A DNA stretch of 64,000 nucleotides from Nocardioides mangrovicus (GCF_003674065.1 NZ_RDBE01000009.1:42813-106812), one strand, 5' to 3'; positions 16,566-24,541 are shown, counted from the first letter of the stretch. Numbers and translations are program-made. Notes: generated by a model from the letters alone, not told the origin.

Positions 16566-17999
16566 ATGTCCAGCCACCGGTCGGGCTCCGGCCCGGCCCA
16601 CCGTCCCGCGCGCACGTCCGGGCGCACTCGCAGCGGCGAGGGCACGCGCGGCTCGCACGCCGCCGGTCGTGCCCGCCACAGCCTGGTCGCCCGGGCCGTG
16701 ATCGCGGCCTGCTCGGCCTCCGCCGTCGTCGCCGCCACCGCCGTGATGGTGGCCGCCGCCGCGTCGAGCACGCGCTCCACCGACTCCGGCAGCGCCGCCC
16801 TGCGCCAGGTGCAGGACGTCGTCACCACCCCGCAGACCCCGCTGCCCACCCACGCCGACCTCGGTGCGAACGCCGGCGCCGTGCAGCCGGCCGTCGCCGT
16901 GACGACGAAGCGACTGGCGATCAAGCAGCGCTACGGCATCGACGTCTCCTGGCCGCAGTGCGGCACCACGCTGCCCACCATCCAGCTCGACTTCGCCGTC
17001 ATCGGCCTCACCGACGGCCACGCCTCCTCGGTCAGCCCGTGCTTCGGCGAGCAGGTCGCCTGGGCGAAGGCCAACCACCTGCGGGTGGCCGTCTACGTGG
17101 TGCCCAACAGCCCGGGCACCTCGAGCACCGCCTCGGTCGACATGCAGGACGGTCGCACCGCCGCCGAGACGTCGTGCGCGACCGCCGACGCCAGCTGCCC
17201 GGCGTACGCCGCCGGCGTGCGGCAGGCCCGCCACGCGCTGGCCGCCGCAGCCGCCGCCCAGCTGCCGCGGACCGGCTGGTGGCTCGACGTGGAGGAGTCC
17301 TCCGCCGGCACGCTGTGGAGCGACGACACCGTCGCCAACACCGCCGTCCTCCAGGGCTGGGTCGACACGCTGCGCGCCGCCCACCTGCCCGTCGGGGCGT
17401 ACTCCACCCACGGCTACTGGACACAGATCACCGGCGGCTGGCAGGCCGACCTGCCGCAGTGGGTGCCGGTCGGGCTCGACGGCATCACCGACGCCCAGCA
17501 GGCTTGCACCGAGCCCTTCACCAGCGGCCCGGTGGTGATGACGCAGTGGCTGACCGGCCCCTACGACGGCAACCTGCTGTGCCCCAGCACCGACGGCGAC
17601 CCCATGGCGCGCGCCTTCACCGGCCGCAGCTGGGCCCAGCACGTCACCGCGGGGGCGCCGGCGCTGCTGACCACGCCCGTGCCGCACCCCGAGATCGAGC
17701 AGGCCCAGGCCGAAGCGGACGCCGAGAGCCAGGACTGCGACCCGGCCGACGACGCCGATGATGACTCGTCCGGCAACAAGGACGCGAACCGCACCACGGA
17801 CGACCCGAAGTCCGGCTCCGACGACGACGCCTCGTGCGACGACGACGGCAAGCCGAAGACCAAGGACACCAAGCCGAAGACGAAGACGAAGCACCACGGT
17901 CAGGGCGCTGGGTCGGGTCATACCTCAGGTCACAGCTCGGGCAAGCCCAAGATCAAGCACCACGACAAGCCGAACAAGGGCAAGCACCATCACGGGTGA
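16566..17999 (+). CDS. Exported GH25-like (DUF1906/lysozyme-fold) protein with Lys/His-rich tail
   Basis: The 477-aa protein has a basic N-terminus, one hydrophobic segment (about 43-68, signal or anchor), and a TIM-barrel-like domain from about 115. That domain begins YGIDVSWPQCG and includes GWWLDVEESS (about 237-246), QGWVDTLRA and PVGAYST. The Asp at the start and the D-x-E pair match glycoside hydrolase 25-like muramidase folds. The last 85 residues are acidic, then KPKTKDTKPKTKTKHH and a His/Lys-rich end, a tail that could bind wall polymers or metals. Activity on peptidoglycan is inferred, not shown. It is convergent with the next gene, with a strong hairpin between them. Confidence 0.7.
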   Translation: MSSHRSGSGPAHRPARTSGRTRSGEGTRGSHAAGRARHSLVARAVIAACSASAVVAATAVMVAAAASSTRSTDSGSAALRQVQDVVTTPQTPLPTHADLGANAGAVQPAVAVTTKRLAIKQRYGIDVSWPQCGTTLPTIQLDFAVIGLTDGHASSVSPCFGEQVAWAKANHLRVAVYVVPNSPGTSSTASVDMQDGRTAAETSCATADASCPAYAAGVRQARHALAAAAAAQLPRTGWWLDVEESSAGTLWSDDTVANTAVLQGWVDTLRAAHLPVGAYSTHGYWTQITGGWQADLPQWVPVGLDGITDAQQACTEPFTSGPVVMTQWLTGPYDGNLLCPSTDGDPMARAFTGRSWAQHVTAGAPALLTTPVPHPEIEQAQAEADAESQDCDPADDADDDSSGNKDANRTTDDPKSGSDDDASCDDDGKPKTKDTKPKTKTKHHGQGAGSGHTSGHSSGKPKIKHHDKPNKGKHHHG

Positions 18000-18058
18000 A
18001 TCCGGGCGCTGACCTACCGAAACTCGTCCTCGCGGGGCACTTCTGGACCGAATTTCTC

Positions 18059-18088
18059 GGGGTTTTGCCGGGCACCCGGCAAAACCCC
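18059..18088. terminator. Bidirectional terminator hairpin
   Basis: A perfect 14-bp inverted repeat, GGGGTTTTGCCGGG and its complement separated by CA, lies between two convergent genes. The internal T4/A4 tracts would end each transcript in U-rich/C-rich sequence on either strand. Confidence 0.85.
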
Positions 18089-18128
18089 CGCCGCTGACGA
18101 CCGCCGCTGACGACCAGCCCCGCCGCCC

Positions 18129-19133
18129 CTAGGCCGGCCGCTCCCGAGGCGAGCGGGTCCGCCCCGGATCACTCACGGGCGCGTCGCCGAGCACCTCGTC
18201 GATCCGCTGGAGCACGTCGTCGTCGAGCTTCACGCCCGAGGCGACCGCGTTGTCGGTGACCTGCTCGGGCCGGGAGGCGCCGATGATGGCGCCGGCCACG
18301 TTGTCGTTGGCCAGCACCCACGCCACGGCCAGGGCCGCCATCGAGACGCCCACGTCCTCGGCGACGGGCCGCAGCTGCTGCACGTGGGTGAGCAGGTCTT
18401 CGTCGAGGAACCGCTTGATGTTGTTCGCGCCGCCCTTCTCGTCCGTGGCGCGGCTGCCCTCGGGCGGCGGCTGCCCGGGCTGGTACTTGCCGGTCAGCAC
18501 GCCCTGCGCGATCGGCGACCACACCACCTGCGAGACGCCGAGCTCGCGCGAGGCCGGCACCACCTCGTCCTCGATGACCCGCCACAGCATCGAGTACTGC
18601 GGCTGGTTGGAGACCAGCTGGATCCCGAGGTCCTCGGCCAGCTCATGACCGGCGCGGATCTGCTCGGCGGTCCACTCGCTGACGCCGATGTAGAGCGCCT
18701 GCCCGCGGCGGACGACGTCGGCGAAGGCCTGCATCGTCTCGCTCAGCGGCGTCTGGGCGTCGTAGCGGTGGGCCTGCAGCACCTCGACGTAGTCCAGGCC
18801 GAGCCGGCGCAGCGAGTTCTCGATGCCCTCGCGGATGTGCTTGCGGGAGAGTCCGACCTCGTTGACGCCACGCTCGCCGACGGGCCAGTAGACCTTGGTC
18901 AGCACCTCGATGCCCTCGCGGCGGACGCCCTTGAGGGCCTCGCCGAGGACGGTCTCGGCCTCGCCGTTGGCGTAGACGTCGGCGGTGTCGAAGGTGGTGA
19001 TGCCGGCGTCCAGGGCCGCGTGGACGCACGCGATCGCGGCGTCGTTCTCGACCTGCGACCCGTGCGTGAGCCAGTTGCCGTAGATGATCTCCGAGACCTT
19101 CAGCCCGCTGTCGCCCAAGAACCTGTGCTCCAT
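18129..19133 (-). CDS. Aldo/keto reductase
   Basis: The 334-aa NADPH-dependent oxidoreductase has the AKR tetrad: Asp and Tyr in FDTADVYANGEAE, Lys in LTKVYW and His in LQAHRYD. NADPH-site segments are GVSEWTAEQI, SNQPQYSML, WSPIAQGVLTGKY and IIGASRPEQVTDN. Its closest recognisable subgroup is the potassium-channel-beta/YghZ-like AKRs. The ATG at 19133 sits 6 nt after a minus-strand TAGGGT hexamer that overlaps the promoter of the divergent phosphatase gene, so the mRNA is probably leaderless. The substrate is unknown. Confidence 0.9.
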   Translation of the reverse strand: MEHRFLGDSGLKVSEIIYGNWLTHGSQVENDAAIACVHAALDAGITTFDTADVYANGEAETVLGEALKGVRREGIEVLTKVYWPVGERGVNEVGLSRKHIREGIENSLRRLGLDYVEVLQAHRYDAQTPLSETMQAFADVVRRGQALYIGVSEWTAEQIRAGHELAEDLGIQLVSNQPQYSMLWRVIEDEVVPASRELGVSQVVWSPIAQGVLTGKYQPGQPPPEGSRATDEKGGANNIKRFLDEDLLTHVQQLRPVAEDVGVSMAALAVAWVLANDNVAGAIIGASRPEQVTDNAVASGVKLDDDVLQRIDEVLGDAPVSDPGRTRSPRERPA

Positions 19134-19137
19134 ACCG

Positions 19138-19151
19138 CCACCCTAGGGTGG
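19138..19151. promoter_or_regulatory. Palindromic shared -10 region for two divergent leaderless genes
   Basis: CCACCCTAGGGTGG is a perfect 14-bp palindrome. It provides TAGGGT on the plus strand (19144-19149, 7 nt before ATG 19157) and on the minus strand (19140-19145, 6 nt before ATG 19133), so the two hexamers overlap by two bases. No good -35 element is seen on either side. Confidence 0.6.
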
Positions 19152-19156
19152 CTCCC

Positions 19157-19951
19157 ATGACCGACTTCGACCCCGGCGCTCCGCCCGCGGGTGCCGACGA
19201 CCACGCCTTCGCCGCCTGGGCGGCCACCACGGCCGGCGAGCTGCTGCTGCGCATCCGCGCGGAGGGGCTGACCGGCAAGGAGCTCAAGGATGCCGGCGAC
19301 CTCGGCTCGCACGACCTGCTGATGCGGCTGCTGGCCGAGCACCGTCCCGACGACGCCGTGCTGTCGGAGGAGGGCAAGGACGACAAGGCCCGCCTGGCCG
19401 CCGACCGGGTCTGGATCGTCGACCCGGTCGACGGCACCCGCGAGTTCTCCGAACCGCCGCGCGACGACTGGGCGGTGCACGTGGCGCTGTGGACATCGGG
19501 AGAGGGGGAGAAGGGCGAGCTGACGGCCGGCGCCGTCGCCCAACCCGCGCTGGGGCGGACATTCGGCACCGGCGAGCCCCCGGTGGTGCCGCCGCGCTCC
19601 AGCGAGCGGCCCCGCATCGTCGTCTCCCGCACCCGCCCGCCTGCGTTCGTGGCGGCCCTCGCCGAGCACCTCGGAGCCGAGCTGGTGCCGATGGGCTCCG
19701 CCGGCGCCAAGGTCATCTCGGTGACCCGCGACGTCAGCGACGCCTACGTGCACGCCGGCGGCCAGTACGAGTGGGACTCCGCCGCGCCCGTCGCCGTCGC
19801 TCGGGCCGCCGGGCTGCACTGCAGCCGGATCGACGGCTCGCCGCTGCGCTACAACCAGGACGACGTGCTCCTGCCCGACCTGGTGGTCTGCCGCCCCGAG
19901 CTCGCCGACCCGATCCTGGCCTTCATCGCGGAGCACGGCACCGGCGCGTGA
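19157..19951 (+). CDS. cysQ: 3'(2'),5'-bisphosphate nucleotidase / inositol-phosphatase family (CysQ type)
   Basis: The 264-aa Mg-dependent phosphatase has the family motifs LSEEG, WIVDPVDGTREF and the C-terminal GGQYEWDSAAPVAVARAAG, matching actinobacterial CysQ, which recycles 3'-phosphoadenosine 5'-phosphate from sulfate assimilation. The start at ATG 19157 follows TAGGGT by 7 nt; an in-frame GTG at 19148 would lie inside the -10 palindrome. The gene is followed by a long inverted repeat and a HAD phosphatase. Related inositol monophosphatase activity cannot be excluded. Confidence 0.85.
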   Translation: MTDFDPGAPPAGADDHAFAAWAATTAGELLLRIRAEGLTGKELKDAGDLGSHDLLMRLLAEHRPDDAVLSEEGKDDKARLAADRVWIVDPVDGTREFSEPPRDDWAVHVALWTSGEGEKGELTAGAVAQPALGRTFGTGEPPVVPPRSSERPRIVVSRTRPPAFVAALAEHLGAELVPMGSAGAKVISVTRDVSDAYVHAGGQYEWDSAAPVAVARAAGLHCSRIDGSPLRYNQDDVLLPDLVVCRPELADPILAFIAEHGTGA

Positions 19952-19995
19952 CGTCATACGAAAGGGTCGTGACCGCAACCACCTCGTATGACGTC
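19950..19995. repeat. Perfect 12-bp inverted repeat with 22-nt spacer
   Basis: GACGTCATACGA (19950-19961) is repeated inverted as TCGTATGACGTC (19984-19995). It starts in the cysQ stop codon and ends 15 nt before the HAD gene at 20011. It can be an operator (two half sites about three helical turns apart) or a terminator/attenuator stem. Low GC within the arms is unusual here. Confidence 0.8.
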
Positions 19996-20010
19996 CGGCG
20001 GGGGTAGGAC

Positions 20011-20613
20011 GTGGAGATCGCGGCCGTCCTCTGGGACGCCGACGGCGTGCTCCAGCAGGGCCCCACATCGACCGACCCGTTCGTCGAGGTGCTGGGGGAG
20101 CGGGCCGAGGAGTTCGGGGCGCTGGTCTGGGGCCGGCTCGACGACGCCCTGGCCGGGCGGCTGCACATGGCCGACCACGTCACGGCGGCCCTGGAGCAGC
20201 TCGGCCTCGCCGACCGGCGCGAGCAGGTGCTCGCGCTGTGGGACCTCCTGACCCCGCTACCGGCCCCGCGCGCGGTCGTGGCGGCGGTGCGTGAGACCGG
20301 GTTCGGCTGCTACCTCGCCACCAACCAGGACGACCTGCGCGCGGCCGCCATGCGGCGGCTGCTGGGCTACGACGAGCTGCTCGACGCCAGCTTCTACTCC
20401 TGCGACCTCGGCGTCGCCAAGCCCTCCCCGGACTACTTCCTCGCGGTCGCCGACGCCCTCGTGCTGGCCCCCGAGCAGCTGCTCTTCGTCGACGACAACC
20501 TCGAGAACGTCGAGGGCGCCCGCGACACCGGGCTCTACACGATCCACTGGACCCATACCGACGGCGTCGAGGTGTTGATGCGCCGCCTCGGGGTGCACGG
20601 GATCCGCATCTAG
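20011..20613 (+). CDS. HAD-superfamily phosphatase
   Basis: The 200-aa subfamily IA HAD hydrolase has all motifs: LWDADGVL (nucleophile and acid Asp), LATNQ, a Lys in VAKPSPDYF and FVDDNLENVEGA. A helical cap lies between motifs I and II. It starts with GTG 15 nt after a long inverted repeat and is followed by a hairpin. It contrasts with the HAD-like protein at 2341-3006, which lacks motif I. The substrate is unknown; sugar phosphates are typical. Confidence 0.88.
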   Translation: MEIAAVLWDADGVLQQGPTSTDPFVEVLGERAEEFGALVWGRLDDALAGRLHMADHVTAALEQLGLADRREQVLALWDLLTPLPAPRAVVAAVRETGFGCYLATNQDDLRAAAMRRLLGYDELLDASFYSCDLGVAKPSPDYFLAVADALVLAPEQLLFVDDNLENVEGARDTGLYTIHWTHTDGVEVLMRRLGVHGIRI

Positions 20614-20617
20614 CCGG

Positions 20618-20663
20618 GTCGTGTGCTGGAGAGGTCGCTCCAGCGACCACCTGAGCACACGAC
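20618..20663. repeat. Nested perfect hairpin between HAD gene and ligD polymerase
   Basis: The outer arms are GTCGTGTGCT (20618-20627) and AGCACACGAC (20654-20663). The inner arms are GGTCGC (20633-20638) and GCGACC (20643-20648) around TCCA, with 5-nt sides between them. The element fills most of the 74-nt gap. It could terminate the upstream transcript or be a dispersed palindromic element. Confidence 0.8.
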
Positions 20664-20687
20664 TCAGAGCTGGCCTAGTCTCCTGCC

Positions 20688-21632
20688 GTGGCCTCACCCT
20701 TCGTTGAGATCGAGGTCGACGACAAGGTCGTCAAGCTGACCAACCCCGACCGTGAGTACTTCCCGGCCCGTGGGGAGACCAAGCGCGACCTGGTCGAGTA
20801 CTACCTCAGCGTGCGCGACGGCATCGTCAACGCGCTGCGGGAGCGGCCCTGCATGCTGCACCGGTTCCCGACCGGCGTGAGCGGGGAGAAGGTGCACCAG
20901 AAGCGGCTGCCCTCGGGTGCGCCGCCGTGGATGGACACCGTGCAGGTGTACTTCCCACGCTGGAAGCGCACCGCCGACGAGCTGTGCGTCACCGAGGTCG
21001 CGCAGGTGGTCTGGGCCGTGCAGATGTCGACGGTGGAGTTCCACCCGTGGAACAGCCGCCGTGCCGACGTCGAGAAGCCCGACGAGTGGCGCATCGACCT
21101 CGACCCCGGCGACGACTGCGGCTGGGACCGGGTGCAGCGGGTCACCCACGTGGCACGCGAGGTGCTCGACGAGCTCGGCGCCGTCGGCTGGCCCAAGACC
21201 AGTGGCGGCACCGGAATGCACGTCTACGTCCGGATCGCGCCCGAGCACGGCTTCGCCGACGTCCGCCGCGCGGCGCTGGCCTTCGCCCGCGAGGTGGAGC
21301 GACGCGCGCCCGACGACGTCACCACCACCTGGTGGCGCAAGGACCGCGACCCGGCCAAGCTGTTCGTCGACTTCAACCAGAATGCCCGCGACCACACCAT
21401 TGCCGCCGCGTACTCGGTGCGTGGCAACCCGATCGGCACCGTCTCCACCCCGATCGGCTGGGACGAGGTCGACGACGTGCACCCCGACGACTTCACGATC
21501 GCCACCGTCCCCGCGCGTTACGCCGAGCTGGGCGACCTGCACGCCGGCATCGACGAGGCCGTGTACGACATCACCGAGCTGCTGGAGTGGGCCGAGCGCG
21601 ATGAGGCGGCGGGGAAGGACCCCGCGCCCTAG
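20688..21632 (+). CDS. LigD-type DNA polymerase/primase domain protein (AEP family)
   Basis: The 314-aa protein corresponds to the LigD polymerase module of non-homologous end joining. It has VKLTNPDREYFP, the RPCMLHRFPTGV strand, EWRIDLDPGDDCGWD with the metal-binding Asp pair, SGGTGMHVYVRI, and KLFVDFNQNARDHTIAAAYSVRG. The protein ends shortly after the polymerase fold; no ligase or phosphoesterase module is attached. A separate phosphoesterase gene is at 3965-4444. TAGTCT at 20676-20681 is 6 nt before GTG 20688, suggesting leaderless expression. It overlaps the convergent lipoprotein by 4 bp. Confidence 0.9.
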   Translation: MASPFVEIEVDDKVVKLTNPDREYFPARGETKRDLVEYYLSVRDGIVNALRERPCMLHRFPTGVSGEKVHQKRLPSGAPPWMDTVQVYFPRWKRTADELCVTEVAQVVWAVQMSTVEFHPWNSRRADVEKPDEWRIDLDPGDDCGWDRVQRVTHVAREVLDELGAVGWPKTSGGTGMHVYVRIAPEHGFADVRRAALAFAREVERRAPDDVTTTWWRKDRDPAKLFVDFNQNARDHTIAAAYSVRGNPIGTVSTPIGWDEVDDVHPDDFTIATVPARYAELGDLHAGIDEAVYDITELLEWAERDEAAGKDPAP

Positions 21633-22138
21633 GAGGCGTAGCCGCCCGAGGGGTCCTTGCAGTCCTTGTCGGTGCCGACGTAGGTGTTCAGCGGAGCGGT
21701 CAGCCCGTCGGAGAGCGAGTAGACGACTGCCGGGTCCTGCAGCCAGGCGTTGAACGCGCTCCAGCGGCCGGGATCGCTCTGCAGCCAGGCGTAGTAGGAA
21801 CGGCCGCTGGTGCCGGACACGGGCTTCTCGAGGTTCGGGGTGTCGCCGTCGACGAGGAACGAGGCGCCGCAGGCCTTCTCGTACAGCCGCGGGTCGCCTG
21901 TCCAGCGCCGACCGTTCTTCGTCACGGCCTTGAACGCGCCGTACTTCCCGGAATCGCGCAGCCGCCAGCGGGTGGTCGCGTCCAGCATCCACTCGGTGGG
22001 GTAGCGCGGGGTGACTGAGGCGCTCGGGGTCGAGGACGGCGAGGCCGATGCGCTCTTCTCGGCGCTCGCCCCCGAGCTCCCGCAACCGGCCACGAGCACG
22101 AGGGCCGCCGCGGAGAGGACGAGAGACAGACGCATCAT
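21629..22138 (-). CDS. Small lipoprotein sharing a C-terminal module with its neighbour
   Basis: The 169-aa protein has signal peptide and lipobox LVAGC (Cys 19), then a Ser/Ala/Pro linker to about residue 44. The domain that follows has two cysteines (90 and 160). Residues 122-145 (DPGRWSAFNAWLQDPAVV...SDG) match residues 595-619 of the 630-aa protein encoded 7 nt upstream, with 14 of 24 identical. It is the last gene of a three-gene leftward operon. A TAGGA site overlaps the upstream stop region. No known family is recognised; it may be a membrane-bound partner or immunity-type protein. Confidence 0.72.
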   Translation of the reverse strand: MMRLSLVLSAAALVLVAGCGSSGASAEKSASASPSSTPSASVTPRYPTEWMLDATTRWRLRDSGKYGAFKAVTKNGRRWTGDPRLYEKACGASFLVDGDTPNLEKPVSGTSGRSYYAWLQSDPGRWSAFNAWLQDPAVVYSLSDGLTAPLNTYVGTDKDCKDPSGGYAS

Positions 22139-22145
22139 CGTGATC

Positions 22146-24038
22146 CTACTTTCCCTGCAGTCCGCCGGTCTCCTCGTAGTCGAACCCGTCGGAGACCGCG
22201 TTCTGCACCGCCGGGTCGTGCAGCCACTCGTTGTAGCTGCTCCACGCGGCGGGGTCCTTCTTGATGTCGTCGGACATCTCGCCGTCGTGGATGTACTGGG
22301 TGAAGTCGCCGTTCGGAGGCGAGGGGTGGGTGTACAGCGTGGGGTTGCCGTCCCAGGTGACGTCGCCGTCGTCGTAGGTCTTGAACGGCAGCTTCTGGTC
22401 CTTGGCGAAGTCGGGGTTCGTGGCCAGCCTGATGATCGCGTCCTTGGCGAAGCCCTGCTTCACGTCGAAGTCGCCGTCCGGCATGCTCGGCATGGGGGTG
22501 GCCTTGACGGTGGCGTCGATCGCCATGCCGATGAGGTCCTTGAGCCCATCGACGCCGACGTCGGTGGCGAAGCCCTTCGGGTCCATCGCCAGGCTGATCC
22601 CCTTGTCGACCAGGCCCTTCCACATGTTGCGCTGGTCCTCGGCGTCCTTGTCGCGGTCCGAGGCGACCTGCGAGAACAGGTTGAGGAACGTCGACTGCAT
22701 CGCGCCCATCGTGTAGCGGTCCCAGAACGCCGCCTGCGCGCTGTCGGACGGCGAGTTCACCTCCGCCTGGTTGACGCTGATGCGCAACTGGTCGATCTTC
22801 GCCTTCATCGCGTATCCCACGGCCTTGATGCCCTCGTTCGTGCTCATCGAGGTCTTGAGGAACTTCTGCCAGTCCGCGGTGGAGACGCTGACGCCGTCGT
22901 GACCCGGGTCGGTCACGGAGCCGACGTCGATGGAGGAGCCGAGGGTGCGCGCGTAGTCGTCCATGTACTCCGAGGACATCGCAGCGAAGGTGTCGGTCAT
23001 CTCGCCGTACCAGTCGTCGCCGTCGCCGGCGACCTTCTTCATCAGCCACTCGGCGTTCTTGATCGCCGGATTGTCTCCGGGCTTGTCGAGGTACTGCAAC
23101 GCCATCTGGTCGCGGGAGTCGATCGTCGCGCTGTGGACGAACGAGGCCCACGCCGACTTGGTGCCGTCGAACAGCATCTTCTCGTTGCGCATCATCGGAT
23201 AGAGCGTGTCGTGGTTGTTCGCGAAGTAGTGCGCGGAGGCCACAGGGTTGTTGGCCAGCCCCTTGAGGATCGACTGCTCGACCCGCTGGTCGGAGTCGTT
23301 GCCGATGAAGTCGTCGTCGGTGCCGGTGCCCTTGAAGCGGATGTCGGCCATCTGGGTGAGCGCCTTCTCCGACCACACGCCCTTTTGGATGTAGGGCGCC
23401 ATGATGTAGAGCGGGTCGGGATAAGCGTGCCCGTCCAGCGAGCCCTTGATGTGGGGGTAGTCGAAGTCGCAGCGGTAGCTCGCCGTCGCCAGCATGTTCG
23501 CGAGCACCTGCGTCGAGGGGTCGTCCGCGACCTTGTCGTCGGGGAGCGAGAGCTGCTGGTCCCGCAGCATGTTGAGCACGCCGGAGCCACCCAGGTTCTT
23601 GACCAGCGCCTCGGCGTAGTCGGGGTCCAGGCCGTGGTCCTGGATGTCCTTCAACGTCGCGTCGGACAGGCCGTTCTTCTTGACGTCGTCGGCGATCTTC
23701 TTGGCGGCGGCCTGCGCGGCGGCGGTGGTCGTGAAGTCGCCGAGGTCGTCGCTGACGTGGGCCACGCCGTTCCATTCCGGGTGCTGCGAGCAGGCGAACT
23801 GGGCGAGCGAGATGCGGCGGGTCAGCTCCGGGCCGAGGTCGGAGATGGTGCTGGCGAAGTGGCCGAGCTTGTCGAGGTGGGACGTGCTGACACCGCCGGT
23901 CGCGAAGCGATCGCGCAGCGGCACGATCGAGCTGGTGATGCCGGAGGCAGTCTTGGTCAGTGCCGTCGCCGCACCCTGGAGCTTGGTGGGGTCGATGGAC
24001 GAGTAGGTGCCGCCACCGTCGGGGGCCGGTCGGTTCAC
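22146..24038 (-). CDS. Large 630-aa protein of WXG-associated operon (DUF6571-like?)
   Basis: I do not recognise this protein with certainty. The first about 75 residues are a helical hairpin-like region (SSIDPTKLQGAATALTKTAS... LGPELTRRISLAQ) like the N-termini of type VII secretion-linked proteins. The middle is mainly alpha-helical with no transmembrane segment (KKIADDVKKNGLSDATLKDIQ, then a long soluble region with YMDDYARTLG). The C-terminal 110 residues are Asp/Pro/Trp/Tyr-rich and end in the module shared with the lipoprotein (595-619). It starts with GTG 16 nt after the WXG-like gene. It resembles actinobacterial DUF6571-type proteins found near WXG100 genes. Export is inferred. Confidence 0.65.
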   Translation of the reverse strand: MNRPAPDGGGTYSSIDPTKLQGAATALTKTASGITSSIVPLRDRFATGGVSTSHLDKLGHFASTISDLGPELTRRISLAQFACSQHPEWNGVAHVSDDLGDFTTTAAAQAAAKKIADDVKKNGLSDATLKDIQDHGLDPDYAEALVKNLGGSGVLNMLRDQQLSLPDDKVADDPSTQVLANMLATASYRCDFDYPHIKGSLDGHAYPDPLYIMAPYIQKGVWSEKALTQMADIRFKGTGTDDDFIGNDSDQRVEQSILKGLANNPVASAHYFANNHDTLYPMMRNEKMLFDGTKSAWASFVHSATIDSRDQMALQYLDKPGDNPAIKNAEWLMKKVAGDGDDWYGEMTDTFAAMSSEYMDDYARTLGSSIDVGSVTDPGHDGVSVSTADWQKFLKTSMSTNEGIKAVGYAMKAKIDQLRISVNQAEVNSPSDSAQAAFWDRYTMGAMQSTFLNLFSQVASDRDKDAEDQRNMWKGLVDKGISLAMDPKGFATDVGVDGLKDLIGMAIDATVKATPMPSMPDGDFDVKQGFAKDAIIRLATNPDFAKDQKLPFKTYDDGDVTWDGNPTLYTHPSPPNGDFTQYIHDGEMSDDIKKDPAAWSSYNEWLHDPAVQNAVSDGFDYEETGGLQGK

Positions 24039-24054
24039 GGTGCTCTGCTTCCCT

Positions 24055-24387
24055 TCAGTTGTGGCCGTAGAGGTCGATGCGAATCACCTTCGCCTCGACC
24101 GCCGTGACCTCCTTGGGCGACACGGCGTCCATCGCGTCCTGGACGTCGCCGGCCAGCGACTGCAGGCAGGACCGCAGGGTGGGAGCGATGCCGGCGAGCT
24201 CCTCGTGGACGGCCTTGGCGCGGGTACCCGTCCAGGCCGAGCCCGCGCTGATGGCCGACGTCGGTGCCTCGATGTCGGGAGTCGAGGCGACGGCGCTCTC
24301 GACGCTGGACTTGAGCGAGCGCAGGTAGCCGATCATCGGGTTCTCGACGTTGGCCGGCGCCTCGGTCTCGGTGCTGTTCGTTCCCAC
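24055..24387 (-). CDS. WXG100-like small helical protein
   Basis: The 110-aa protein has two predicted helices (about 18-35 and 55-90) separated by SAWTG, placing W52-T53-G54 in the turn as in ESAT-6/WXG100 proteins. There is no signal peptide or transmembrane segment. It is first in a three-gene leftward operon with the 630-aa protein (16 nt downstream) and a lipoprotein. GTG at 24387 is preceded by GGGGGGGAG. No EccC/ESX machinery gene is in the window. The WXG assignment rests on length, helix pattern and the single motif. Confidence 0.6.
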   Translation of the reverse strand: MGTNSTETEAPANVENPMIGYLRSLKSSVESAVASTPDIEAPTSAISAGSAWTGTRAKAVHEELAGIAPTLRSCLQSLAGDVQDAMDAVSPKEVTAVEAKVIRIDLYGHN

Positions 24388-24504
24388 GAGTGCTCCCCCC
24401 CGCTTCCGCCTCGGTCGATGGCGCTCGGGCTGCGGACCGACCGCGCGCTGGCTCGGCAGTCATCTTCCCCCGTCGCGCGAGGATCAAACGAGGAGCTGCC
24501 ACCG

Positions 24505-24534
24505 TTGTCTGTCGATGTGACTCGCGAGTAACGT
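24505..24534 (+). promoter_or_regulatory. Promoter of the aldehyde dehydrogenase gene
   Basis: TTGTCT (24505-24510), an 18-nt spacer and TAACGT (24529-24534) precede the ATG at 24542 by 7 nt, predicting a leaderless mRNA. Confidence 0.6.
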
Positions 24535-24541
24535 CAAGAGC

